Below the pieces are notes generated by a model, which was not told the origin of the DNA, made no database searches, and saw nothing but the letters and a program-made list of their open reading frames with translations. Source: Solwaraspora sp. WMMD792 (GTDB lineage: Bacteria > Actinomycetota > Actinomycetes > Mycobacteriales > Micromonosporaceae). Taken from it: a stretch of 64,000 bases of DNA. Of this stretch, positions 24,906-33,171 are shown in pieces; within the stretch, counting starts at the first letter, position 1, and the number at the start of each line of letters is the position of its first letter. The translations under genes and the position numbers were made by a program. Location: positions 7,062,011 to 7,126,010 of the forward strand of contig NZ_JARUBH010000009.1 in assembly GCF_029626105.1 (NCBI RefSeq), read 5' to 3'.

Positions 24906-26434
24906 GTGTCGCCGTACGTCCGGACTGTGAAGACGGCTTCGGGTGCGAGGGCCGTGCAGATCGTGCACTCCTCGCGGCGGGGGTCACGCGATATCGAGCA
25001 CATCGGGTCGGCGCACGACGAGACGCAGCTCGCGGTGTTGAAGTCGGTCGCGCGGCAGCGGTTGGCGGCGGGTCAGGGCGAGCTCGACCTGGGGCTGGAC
25101 GACAGTTCGGACGCGGGCGGTCCGTTGGAGATCACGAGTTCGCGGATGGGCACCTGTGGGACGCGTTGTGCCGCGGCTACGACCAGCTCGGGTTCGCCGA
25201 GGCGACCGGCGGTGACGAGGTGTTCCGGCAGCTGGTCCTGGCCCGGATCATCGAGCCGACCAGTAAGCAGGACAGCCTGCGGGTCCTGGACGAGGTCGGC
25301 GTCGACGCGGTGTCGTATCCGACGGTGAACCGCCGCCTGCCGCAGTACGCCAAGGCCGGCTGGCGTCAACGCCTGTCGGCGGCGTGCGCGGCGCACGCCC
25401 GGCTGGGACCGGCGTCGTTGGTGCTGTACGACGTGTCGACCCTGTACTTCGAGACCGACACCGGTGACGGGTTCCGCGAGTCCGGGTTCTCCAAGGAACG
25501 CCGCCTCGAACCGCAGATCACGATCGGGCTGCTGACCGACGCGGGCGGGTTCCCGCTGATGGTCGAGGCGTTCGAGGGCAACAAGGCCGAGACGTTGACG
25601 ATGGTGCCGACCATCCGGTCGTTCATGGACGCGCACCGGCTGCCCGATGTCACGGTCGTGGCCGACGCGGGGATGATCTCGGCGGCGAACCAGCGCGCGA
25701 TCGAGGACGCCGGGTTGTCGTTCATCCTCGGCGCCCGTATCGCCGAGGTTCCCTACGTGGTGTCCGAGTGGCGGCGTGAGCACCCCGGCCAGGAGATCGG
25801 TGACGGGCACGTGTTCTGCCAGCCGTGGCCCGCCGGCCCCGGCGACCGACGCCGCGACCAGGTCATCTACTACCAGTACAAGGCGGACCGGGCCCGACGC
25901 ACCCTGCGCGGCATCGACGAGCAGGTCGCGAAGGCCGTCAAGGCGGTGGCGGGCAAGGCCCCGGTGAAACGCAACCGGTTCATCCACCTGGCCGGGGAGA
26001 CCAGGACCGTCAACCGGACCCTGGAGGCGAAGGCCCGCGCCCTGGCCGGGCTGAAAGGCTATGCCACCAACCTCACGACCAGCCCTGACGGGGCACCGGT
26101 CACCGCTGGGTTCGTGATCGACGCCTACCACCGGCTGTTCCAGATCGAGAAGTCGTTCCGGATGTCCAAGCACGACCTCGCTGCCCGGCCGATCTACCAC
26201 CACAAACGCGAGTCCATCGAGGCGCACCTGACGATCGTGTTCGCCGCCCTGGCCGTCGCCAGATGGATCGAGGACCGCACCGGCTGGTCGATCAGGAAGT
26301 TCGTCCGGACCGCCCGCCGCTACCGCACCATCCGCATCCAGGCCGGCGACCACACCCTCACCGCAGCCGACCCCCTACCCGACGACCTCCGCCACGCCCT
26401 CAAGACCATCCACGCCCACCCAGGTGCGCACTAA
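24906..26434 (+). pseudogene. IS1634-family DDE transposase, frameshifted
   Basis: The N-terminal part (from GTG 24906, or GTG 24885) and the rest (from about 25148) are in different frames. Moving to the -1 frame at 25146-25153 restores a continuous protein of about 510 residues (SSRMG then HLWDALCRGYDQLGF), so a single base appears to be missing. Catalytic DDE landmarks are the D in VLYDVSTLYFE, the D in VVADAGMISAAN, and the E in RESIEAHLTIVFAAL. There is no classical slippery heptamer at the join, so inactivation or a sequence error is more likely than programmed frameshifting. Confidence 0.85.
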
Positions 26435-26436
26435 TT

Positions 26437-26450
26437 TGATAAGACTCGGG
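26437..26450 (-). repeat. Right terminal inverted repeat of the IS
   Basis: TGATAAGACTCGGG, immediately before the right direct repeat and just after the transposase stop codon. Confidence 0.75.
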
Positions 26451-26517
26451 TTAGTCTCCGGGGTGGGCCGGCGACGTGCGCCTCTATCCCGTGTACGCAA
26501 TGCCTACTGGTTGAGTC

Positions 26518-26555
26518 TGATGCCACAGGTGCATCAAGATGCACCTGTGGCATCA
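26518..26555. repeat. Perfect 17-bp inverted repeat (right copy)
   Basis: Same hairpin as 23865-23902, now lying downstream of the transposase gene. Confidence 0.85.
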
Positions 26556-26708
26556 GGTCTCCGGAAGCGCCATGGGATTCCTCGGAGGAACCCGAGCCGG
26601 CGGTCGAGTCGGCGGCAGCCCGGGCGGTGCGGCTGAGAGGGCAGCACTTCTCTCGGGCTGTATGGATAGGCTGGCCGGCATGGGTAGGCGACGGGTGACG
26701 AACGGCCG

Positions 26709-27296
26709 TTGCTGGGCCGGACTGGCGGCGACCGCAGTCCTGAGCAGGCCGACGCCCATCGCTGGCACGTGTTTGGACGACGGACCGTGTACGAGCGGCG
26801 GCCGTGGGTCAGTCTCGACCTGGTCGATGTCCAGCCGCCCGGCGGCGGGCGGTTCGAGCACCATGTCGTGCGGCTGTTTCGTGCGGCTATCGGCGTTGTC
26901 GTCAACGATCGGGACCAGGTGTTGATGCTGTGGCGGCACCGGTTCGTGCCGGACCAGTGGGGGTGGGAGCTGCCCGGCGGGATCGTCGACGAGGGCGAGA
27001 GCCCGGAGACAGCCGTAGCGCGGGAGGTCGAAGAGGAGACCGGCTGACGGCCGAACGCGATGCGTCGACTGATCTCGTACCAGCCGATGGTCGGCATGGT
27101 CGACTCGCCGCACGACGTCTACTACGCCCGAGGTGCGACGTATATCAGTCGGCCCGTCACGTCCGACGAGGCCGGCGAGGTCGCATGGGCGCCGCTCGCC
27201 GGAGTCCGGCGGCTCCTCGACCGGAACGAGATCCTGGGTTCCGGATCGATCGTCGGACTGCTGCACGTGCTGGCGTTCGGCCTGCCAGAGGGCTGA
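26709..27296 (+). pseudogene. Nudix hydrolase interrupted by the same TGA (right copy)
   Basis: Identical to the left copy, including the stop codon at 27045-27047. The shared lesion means the gene was already broken before the duplication, or the copies were homogenised afterwards. Confidence 0.85.
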
Positions 27297-27325
27297 ACCG
27301 CTGAGGGCTGCGACAGGCGTTTTCG

Positions 27326-28687
27326 TCAGGCGGCGAGGCCGAGGAGTTCGGTGGCGCGGGTGGTGAAGTGGCGTACCTCGGGGAGGCTGGCGTACGGCTT
27401 CATGCGATGTTGGAGGTCCTTGACGGTCTCCAGGGTGCGGGACGAGTTGACGGTGGCTGCCAGCTCGACGACATGAGCGGCGCGGGTGGCGGCGGCTTCG
27501 ACGTCTGCGCGGTCGAGGTCGGCGGTGGCGAGGGCGGCGTGGCTGAGGGCGGCGCGGCGGGCGCGGCCCTGCTGGCGTGCGGCTTCGGCGGATGCGGTGG
27601 CGAAGCGTTCGGTGTCGTCGGGCTGTCGGAGGTCGCGGAAGCAGTGGGCGGCTTCGCCGTACAGGTATGGGGTGTCGATGAATCTGGCCCAGACGGGTTC
27701 GTCGTCGTGGTCGACCTGGGCGAAGGTGTGTTCGGCCTTGGCTACGGCGGCGGCCGCCGGTGCTGATTCGCCGAGTGCGGCCAGGGCGCGGGCTTCGAGG
27801 ACGTGCAGGTCGGCGAGGCAGGCGGGGGAGTCGCCGTCGGCGAGGCCGCGTCGGCCGGCGCGGGCGAGCATCAGTGCTTCGCGCGGGTGGCCGAGCAGGT
27901 TGGCCTGGTCGGACATGCCGGCGAGGACGTGCGCGCCGAGTGCGGCGTGGTTGGCGGCCTGGGCCAGCCGGAGCGCCTGGATGAGGTAGCGCTGGGCGAG
28001 CCCGTGTTCGCCGTCGTCGTACGCCATCCAGCCGACGAGGTACGACTGCTCGGCTGCTGCCTCGTAGAGCGCCTGCTGCACGTCCGGCTCGTGCTCGCGC
28101 CTGAGCAGCGGCAGTACGTAGCTCTGCATGTACTCGACGAGGGCGGTGCGGGCGTGGCCGCCGCCGCGCATCACGTCCAGCTCCTGGAAGAGGGCGAACA
28201 TCTCCCGGATGCCGGCCACCTGCCGCATCCCGATCTGCCGGGGGCCGCGCTCCGTCGATGTTTCGTCGAGGGTGGCGAGCAGCCAGTCCCGGCTCGGTGC
28301 CCCGAGCGCGGCGAGTACGAACGGGGCTTTGACGATGTTGCGGCGCGCGACGTCAGCCTTGCCGAGGTCGATGATCGTGTCGACTGTGGTACGCGGATGG
28401 TCGGCGTACTGCAGGCCGCGAGCGGCAAGGGTTTCCTCGTCGGTCATGCCGAAGTCTGCCGGGGTGATCCGGCGACGCAGACGTTCACTGAGCGCCCGTG
28501 CCAGCAGCGTCGGCACCGGCGGTCGCGGACGTTCGCCGCGCTTTACCCAACGGTGCACCGCCGTGTAGTCGTAGCGCAGGGCGAGCCCTTCGTCCGCCCC
28601 GAGGTCGTTGACCCGCCGGGCCAGCCCGGCCCACGAGTAGCCGGCCTCGGTGATCAATGAGGCCAGAGCATCGTTGGATCCGTTCAC
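27326..28687 (-). CDS. HTH regulator with TPR-like C-terminal domain
   Basis: 453 residues. The N-terminal helix-turn-helix region (LASLITEAGYSWAGLARRVND, then DYTAVHRWVKRGERP) is followed by about 350 residues of helical repeats (EQSYLVGWMAYDDGEHGLA, RYLIQALRLAQAANHAALG, HVLEARALAALGESAPAAA), typical of actinobacterial XRE/TPR regulators of the kind often found beside DivIVA-like or secondary-metabolite genes. GTG 28687 is preferred because GGAGG lies 8 nt upstream; an in-frame start at 28696 has none. The stop-proximal 129 bp is duplicated left of the IS, but this copy is intact. Confidence 0.85.
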   Translation of the reverse strand: MNGSNDALASLITEAGYSWAGLARRVNDLGADEGLALRYDYTAVHRWVKRGERPRPPVPTLLARALSERLRRRITPADFGMTDEETLAARGLQYADHPRTTVDTIIDLGKADVARRNIVKAPFVLAALGAPSRDWLLATLDETSTERGPRQIGMRQVAGIREMFALFQELDVMRGGGHARTALVEYMQSYVLPLLRREHEPDVQQALYEAAAEQSYLVGWMAYDDGEHGLAQRYLIQALRLAQAANHAALGAHVLAGMSDQANLLGHPREALMLARAGRRGLADGDSPACLADLHVLEARALAALGESAPAAAAVAKAEHTFAQVDHDDEPVWARFIDTPYLYGEAAHCFRDLRQPDDTERFATASAEAARQQGRARRAALSHAALATADLDRADVEAAATRAAHVVELAATVNSSRTLETVKDLQHRMKPYASLPEVRHFTTRATELLGLAA

Positions 28688-28768
28688 AGAGCACACCTCC
28701 CCATGTGACTACCGCGAACGCTACCCGCTCACACATGCAGATGAACATGGCCGCACGAGAACTCGAAC

Positions 28769-28789
28769 TTCACATGGGGATTCACATGG
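28769..28789. promoter_or_regulatory. Tandem TTCACATGG repeats upstream of the HTH-TPR gene
   Basis: TTCACATGG occurs at 28769-28777 and 28781-28789 (12-bp period), with a related CCATGTGA at about 28701. It lies 80-100 bp upstream of the regulator start and may be an autoregulatory site. Confidence 0.35.
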
Positions 28790-28839
28790 TGCTGGCGATG
28801 GCTGCGCTGCGGTTATCTCTCTGAGTGACAAACGGATTG

Positions 28840-29028
28840 TCAATCGTCGAGTTGGGAAGGGCGGTGCTCCTTGATCCACTCGGCGACCGCCTCGCGGGAC
28901 CAGATCCGCCCTGCGTTCAAGGAGTCCAGAGGTGCGGGGAAGGTGGACCTCTTGACGATCTCGGAGGCTCGTTGGCGGGAAATGCCGCCGAGCATCTGCT
29001 GAATTTCTGTCATCCCAGCCAACCGCAT
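28840..29028 (-). CDS. Small AlpA/excisionase-like HTH protein
   Basis: 62 residues. It matches the MerR-like HTH_17 pattern: MRLAGMTEIQQMLGGISRQR (HTH), EIVKRSTFPAPLDSL (turn), GRIWSREAVAEWIKEH (second helix). Such proteins act as excisionases or small DNA-binding regulators. No integrase is in the window. No Shine-Dalgarno is visible; the upstream region is full of TTGAC/GTCAA inverted repeats. Confidence 0.8.
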   Translation of the reverse strand: MRLAGMTEIQQMLGGISRQRASEIVKRSTFPAPLDSLNAGRIWSREAVAEWIKEHRPSQLDD

Positions 29029-29045
29029 GCGGAGAAGCTAAGGAC

Positions 29046-29074
29046 TTGACGAGTGTCAACCCTGTCAACTTGAC
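29046..29074. promoter_or_regulatory. TTGAC/GTCAA inverted-repeat operator region
   Basis: TTGAC-gagt-GTCAA (29046-29059) and GTCAA-c-TTGAC (29064-29074) lie back to back, 18-46 bp upstream of the HTH gene start, within the divergent gap shared with the small gene at 29160. It is likely a repressor site overlapping promoter elements. Confidence 0.5.
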
Positions 29075-29159
29075 GGCCCTTGCATCTGCCTAGACGAACA
29101 TCGAATTCTACGCTGAATCCACGAACGAGAACCGCCAACTGATTGGAGGGGAATCGATC

Positions 29160-29369
29160 ATGACGCAGATGGATGACGACCGTTGGCGGTCGTGTGGGTC
29201 GGACTGGGACGACCCGGGAACCGGCCTTCGGCAGGTGCCGGTCGACGTACCGCCGCCGGTGCTCATGCCCGACGCCCGGCGCGGTGACGCCGACGTCCGG
29301 CCCCGTACCGCTGCCCGGAGCGCGACCGGGCCGGGCAGCGCGCACCCCGACCTCGGCGACTGCGCCTGA
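29160..29369 (+). CDS. Small hypothetical protein
   Basis: 69 residues, acidic and Pro/Arg-rich, no recognised motif. A good ribosome site (GGAGGGG, 29145-29151, 8-nt spacing) precedes the ATG, which is the main reason to accept it. It starts the co-directional run leading to the DivIVA-domain and Cys-cluster genes. Confidence 0.5.
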   Translation: MTQMDDDRWRSCGSDWDDPGTGLRQVPVDVPPPVLMPDARRGDADVRPRTAARSATGPGSAHPDLGDCA

Positions 29370-29452
29370 TCCGGATTTCCGCAGCTCACGCAAGCGGGAC
29401 CAAGGTCTGCCCCGGTCGCCGTACCGCCAAGGAGGGCTGCGGTGATCGGGGC

Positions 29453-29495
29453 GGGGGTGGCCCCGCCCGAGTCGGCAAGGGGCAGGGCCACCCCC
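29453..29495. repeat. 11-bp perfect inverted repeat upstream of the DivIVA-domain gene
   Basis: GGGGGTGGCCC (29453-29463) pairs with GGGCCACCCCC (29485-29495) across a 21-nt loop, 55 bp before the DivIVA-domain gene. It could be a leader hairpin or terminator after the small gene. Confidence 0.5.
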
Positions 29496-29550
29496 ATCCA
29501 CCACGCACACCACCAAAGCAATCACCGCACCACACAGGGGAGGAGCACTG

Positions 29551-29937
29551 ATGATGCGAAGGATGTGGCAACGGATGCGGGTCCGCTGGGGACGCCGGCG
29601 GATGGCGTCCACCCCGCCCAGCCGTTGGCCGGCCGGCGGCGACCCCGGCGTCCACCGGGTGCCCGGCACCAACATGCGCTCGGCGGCGTACCGGCCGATC
29701 CGGCCCTGGCAGGTGCGCAACCAACGGTTCCGCCCGGTCGGCGTCACGGCCCGCGGCCTCGACCCGGTCGAAGTCGGCGCGTTCCTCGACCGCGTCGCCT
29801 ACGACCTCGGTGTCCTCTACGCCGAACTCGACCGCACCTGGGAGCAGAACAACCGGATCAAGGACGCGCTGCGCCGCTGGCAGTCCACCCAGGCCGCGAT
29901 GAACCAGGCCGCGATCAACCAGGCCGCCGTCCGGTGA
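29551..29937 (+). CDS. DivIVA-domain protein
   Basis: 128 residues: a very basic N-terminus (MMRRMWQRMRVRWGRRRM) followed by a DivIVA-like segment (RPVGVTARGLDPVEVGAFLD, then VAYDLGVLYAELDRTWEQN), whose G-L-D-P-x-E-V core is typical, and a short helical tail. DivIVA proteins recognise curved membrane or scaffold polar growth, but this one has only one short coiled coil. A very strong ribosome site (AGGGGAGGAG, 29536-29545) lies 5 nt upstream. Its TGA overlaps the GTG of the next gene (GTGA), so the two are coupled. Confidence 0.82.
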   Translation: MMRRMWQRMRVRWGRRRMASTPPSRWPAGGDPGVHRVPGTNMRSAAYRPIRPWQVRNQRFRPVGVTARGLDPVEVGAFLDRVAYDLGVLYAELDRTWEQNNRIKDALRRWQSTQAAMNQAAINQAAVR

Positions 29938-32117
29938 CCGAGCCCGATAACCCCGGCGTCACCGTCGTCGACTGCACCACCTGCGACGGCGGTGGCGTCA
30001 CCTCCCACCGGTGCAGCTGCACCTGGTACGGCGACCAGCTGATCGTCGACGACGACCAGTTGACCGTCGGCACCCCGGGCGGGGCGGCGTACCGCGACTG
30101 TCAGGTCTGTCTCGGCACTGGCACGAACTGCGTGACCTGCGACCGCTGCGCCGGGCTCGGCCGCCGCCGCGCCCAACTCGTCTACACCGTCGCCAACGCC
30201 GACACCGCCGCCGTCGCCTCCGTCAACATCGTGCCCGGCGCGCTCGACCCGGTGCACCGCGCCGGCCGCTGGTGGCTCGACCTCGACGCCGTCGTCACCG
30301 AACTGGCCGACCGGGTCGGCGCCGACCACCTCTACGACCCGGCTGCTGCACCCGAACGGGAACTTCTCGTCGGCGGGCTGGTGCTGCCCCGCGACTGGCG
30401 ACCCGACCTGCCGCAGGCACGGCGGCACGCCCTGGAAGCGGTGGCGATCGCCAACTACACGTACCACCCGTGGCAGCTCTGGCTGGGCCGGACCGCCCCG
30501 CCGGACCGCCCCGACCCGGCCCGCCACCTCGGCCGACTCTGCGCCCTCGCCGAACTGCTCTGCCTCGACCTGGTCGTCGAAACCCGGCCCGACCCGTACG
30601 GCGACGACCGCTACGGCTGGCAGTTGCGCCTCGAACTGCCCGACACCGGAGTCGGCGACGCGTTCGCCAGCGGCGTCGGCAGCACCGAGAGCCTCGACGC
30701 GGCGATCGTCGCCGCCGACGCGACCCGCCTCGCCACCGGGATCGGCGACCGTGGTGTCGACGTACCCGCCCACTACCTGCGCCCCGGCCGACCCGGCCCG
30801 CCGATCGGGCCGCCGAAACTCGACCTGGACCAGCTCGAACGCCGCATGATCGCCGACTGCACCGCACTCGGCACCGGTGAGGCCACCCCCGGCGCGCAGG
30901 CCATCTGGCGCGACGGCCGCTGGTGGCACACCAGCCTGCGGGTGGTCGCCGTCGTCGAGGAACTCACCGAACGCACCACCGGACAGATCTCCCGGCGTAC
31001 GGTCGACAAGCTCGCCCGCTCGTGGCAACCGCCGCCGCCCAGCTGGCAGGGGCCGGCGATCCCGTCCGAACCCTGCCCGTACTGCGTACCGGAGCAGGGG
31101 TTGCGCCGCTGCGTCTGCACCGTCGGCGCGCCCGCCGCCGACCCGGAGTGCCGCCACTGCGGCGGTGCCGGGCGCAGCGGCCGGTACGCCGCCGGCCTCA
31201 GCCGTTGCTTCAGCTGCGGCGACACGCTGCGCATCCGGCACGGTGCGGTCGTCACCGTCACCGACGGGCAGCACTGGGCCCGCCACCTGAACTGGGCACT
31301 GCCCGACGAAGCCACCGCCGAGCTGTCGCAGATCGGCAGCCAGCCGGGCGGCAAACCCATCCACCAGGTGCCGCCGCAGTTCCGGCTCCCGTTCCACGTC
31401 GGCGATTTGACGGTACGCGGCCAGCCGATCGGCCCGGACCAGCTCGCGCCGCTCGACGAGTACGAGATCCTGCTGGTGCAGGAGCTGTGGTACGGCTACG
31501 TCACCCTCGACCACCCTGGGCAGGACCCGCTGACCGCGTACCTGGCGAACGTCGCCAACGGGCACCCCGGCGGCCGGGTGCTGCTGCACGCCGCCGAGCC
31601 GGACGCGCCACCGCTGGCGCGGGTGCTCGCGTTGGCGTACGGGCTGGGGCTGGCGCTGATCGTCACCGTCGCCGACCACCGCAACGACGCCGGTACGCCG
31701 TACCGCATGCAGGGGGTGTCGTGGGGCGCGTACTTCGCCGCGCCCGGTGCCGCGATCGGCCTGCGGGCCTACCCGCACCGGCCCACCCTGGGGCACGCGC
31801 TCGCCCAGGCCGTCGAGTACGTGTGCGCCGCCACCCGCTCGGCGACCCCGGTCGACCCGGGTACGCCGATCGCCGTACCGCAATCCGTACCGCAGAACGT
31901 GCCGACGCCAGCGGCCGACGGTGACTCCGACGACCTGGTGCCGTCGCTGTCGGTGCTCGCGGGGTACTACGCCGGCGAGACGGTGATCGTCTCGCTCGCC
32001 GCGTCCCACTGTGAGGTGCACGTACGCGAAGGTCCCGAGACCACCCGCCGGGTCGCCACCGCCGCCGACCTGCCCGCCGCCGTCGCCGCCCTGCGCCTGC
32101 GCCCACCCGCCACCTGA
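29934..32117 (+). CDS. Large protein with DnaJ-like cysteine clusters, function unknown
   Basis: 727 residues, no signal peptide or membrane helix. N-terminal cysteines form CTTCDGGG (C14, C17), CSC (C27, C29), CQVCLGTG (C56, C59) and CVTCDRCAGLG (C66, C69, C72), resembling the C-x2-C-x-G-x-G zinc repeats of DnaJ. A second set in the middle reads CPYCVPEQG, CVC, CRHCGGAG and CFSCGD. The remaining regions have no recognised domain. The GTG start overlaps the DivIVA-domain stop. An in-frame extension to 29442 is only a shadow of that gene. Zinc binding is inferred from the motifs. Confidence 0.75.
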   Translation: MTEPDNPGVTVVDCTTCDGGGVTSHRCSCTWYGDQLIVDDDQLTVGTPGGAAYRDCQVCLGTGTNCVTCDRCAGLGRRRAQLVYTVANADTAAVASVNIVPGALDPVHRAGRWWLDLDAVVTELADRVGADHLYDPAAAPERELLVGGLVLPRDWRPDLPQARRHALEAVAIANYTYHPWQLWLGRTAPPDRPDPARHLGRLCALAELLCLDLVVETRPDPYGDDRYGWQLRLELPDTGVGDAFASGVGSTESLDAAIVAADATRLATGIGDRGVDVPAHYLRPGRPGPPIGPPKLDLDQLERRMIADCTALGTGEATPGAQAIWRDGRWWHTSLRVVAVVEELTERTTGQISRRTVDKLARSWQPPPPSWQGPAIPSEPCPYCVPEQGLRRCVCTVGAPAADPECRHCGGAGRSGRYAAGLSRCFSCGDTLRIRHGAVVTVTDGQHWARHLNWALPDEATAELSQIGSQPGGKPIHQVPPQFRLPFHVGDLTVRGQPIGPDQLAPLDEYEILLVQELWYGYVTLDHPGQDPLTAYLANVANGHPGGRVLLHAAEPDAPPLARVLALAYGLGLALIVTVADHRNDAGTPYRMQGVSWGAYFAAPGAAIGLRAYPHRPTLGHALAQAVEYVCAATRSATPVDPGTPIAVPQSVPQNVPTPAADGDSDDLVPSLSVLAGYYAGETVIVSLAASHCEVHVREGPETTRRVATAADLPAAVAALRLRPPAT

Positions 32118-32146
32118 CGATCCACACGGCCGGCAGCAGCCCGCGT

Positions 32147-32203
32147 CGATGTGAGGCTGAGATACCCTACGCCGCAATCATTCGGTATCTCAGCCTCACA
32201 TCG
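32147..32203. repeat. 20-bp perfect inverted repeat with 17-nt loop
   Basis: The arms 32147-32166 and 32184-32203 are perfectly complementary (CGATGTGAGGCTGAGATACC and its complement). It lies 30 nt after the Cys-cluster gene, before the convergent LysE gene. No U-tract. CCGCATGCG also occurs twice just to the right (about 32204 and 32240). It is probably a terminator, but the stem is unusually AT-rich and long for this genome. Confidence 0.8.
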
Positions 32204-32330
32204 CCGCATGCGATTTCCCAGGTATTGCAGCCCGCCGTACCGCATGCGTGCACGATGTCTCGATCATCACCCGCACCTGCTCGATGAAGATCGAAGACGG
32301 TGACCGACCTCGTCGAGCCCTGACCGTCGG

Positions 32331-32975
32331 TCAGCTGACGGCCTGCCAGGCGAGGCGGATGGCGAGCAGGCCGATGATGCCGTTGCCAACCAGCGCCGTC
32401 ACCAGCCGGCCGCGTGGGCTGGCGAGCGTACGGCCGAGAAGCGCGCCACCGGATGCCAGCAGGACTTGCCAACTGGCCGAGGCAACGAACGCCGCTGCGA
32501 CGAACACCGCCCCGACGAGTAGCAGGCTGCTGGTCGAATCTGCCGCTCCGCCCTGGTGGCCGACCACGAGCGCGGCGAAGTAGACGATCGTCATCGGGTT
32601 GAGCAGGGTCAGCCCGACGAAGGTGGCGTACGTCCGGATCAGGGACCTGGCCGGTGTCGACCGGGTCGCGTCGGCCGGCGCGCGGCTCGCCCGGACCGCG
32701 ACGACGATGCCGCGTACGGCGATCGCGGCGAGCACCACGGCGGCGGCCGCCTGCAGGACGGCGATGGCCGGGCTGACCAGCCTGGCGACGGTCACGCCGC
32801 CGACGACCGCGGCGAGGGCGTACAGCCCGTCGGCGGTGGCGACGCCGAGCCCGGCCGCCGCGCCGTGGCGCAGCGACACCCGCGCGGCAAGGGTGACGAT
32901 CAGGACCCCGATCGCGCCGACCGGGACCGCGATGCCGTAGCCGGCGAGCAGTCCGGAGGTCAGCGCGTCGATCAC
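32331..32975 (-). CDS. LysE/RhtB-family exporter
   Basis: 214-residue membrane protein with about six helices: GLLAGYGIAVPVGAIGVLIV at the N-terminus carries the PVGAI variant of the family's P-G-P motif, and GLTLLNPMTIVYFAAL carries the conserved N-P. Members export amino acids or small metabolites. GTG 32975 is chosen; a much longer open frame upstream is not homologous. Divergent from the sugar ABC operon. Confidence 0.88.
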   Translation of the reverse strand: MIDALTSGLLAGYGIAVPVGAIGVLIVTLAARVSLRHGAAAGLGVATADGLYALAAVVGGVTVARLVSPAIAVLQAAAAVVLAAIAVRGIVVAVRASRAPADATRSTPARSLIRTYATFVGLTLLNPMTIVYFAALVVGHQGGAADSTSSLLLVGAVFVAAAFVASASWQVLLASGGALLGRTLASPRGRLVTALVGNGIIGLLAIRLAWQAVS

Positions 32976-33036
32976 GGCAGGACTATGCCGACCCGCCGGA
33001 TCCGGCGACAACCAGTTTTTTTGCGCCCTCGTCCGG

Positions 33037-33065
33037 TTGACGGCATCCATTGCATTGACTACCGT
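33037..33065 (+). promoter_or_regulatory. Candidate promoter of the sugar ABC operon
   Basis: TTGACG (33037-33042) and TACCGT (33060-33065) with 17-bp spacing. Downstream, CATTGAC (33053-33059) and GTCAATG (33094-33100) form an inverted repeat around an AACGTT core that could bind a LacI-type regulator. Confidence 0.4.
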
Positions 33066-33171
33066 CACTCCCAGTCTGGAGATGTTAACGTTCGTCAATG
33101 TCTTGCGCGTAGGGGTGATCCTGACAATCGCTGAAGCCGCGGCAGTCGACGACCACCGTATGGAGGGCCGC

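Larger units (their letters stand above)
24802..26450 (+). mobile_element. IS1634/IS1549-type insertion sequence
   Basis: About 1,649 bp, bounded by imperfect terminal inverted repeats (left CCTGACTCTTATCA, right TGATAAGACTCGGG; 12 of 14 match) and containing one DDE transposase gene. The termini coincide exactly with the inner edges of the two 1,004-bp direct repeats. IS1549 (Mycobacterium) and IS1634 (Mycoplasma) are documented to create long, variable target duplications, which fits this structure. Confidence 0.9.
26451..27454. repeat. 1,004-bp direct repeat, right copy
   Basis: Second copy of 23798-24801. Its right end runs continuously into the complete regulator gene, so this copy preserves the right-hand flank of the ancestral locus, while the left copy preserves the left-hand flank. 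Confidence 0.92.

Noticed and set aside
29442-29933. In-frame 5' extension of the Cys-cluster gene, with a good ribosome site (AAGGAGGG) before GTG 29442
   Set aside because: The extension overlaps the DivIVA-domain gene in another frame and encodes only Arg/Pro-rich shadow sequence; the GTGA coupling at 29934 is a better start.
28840-32117. Complete integrative element
   Set aside because: An excisionase-like gene is present, but no integrase, attachment-site pair, replication or transfer gene was found.
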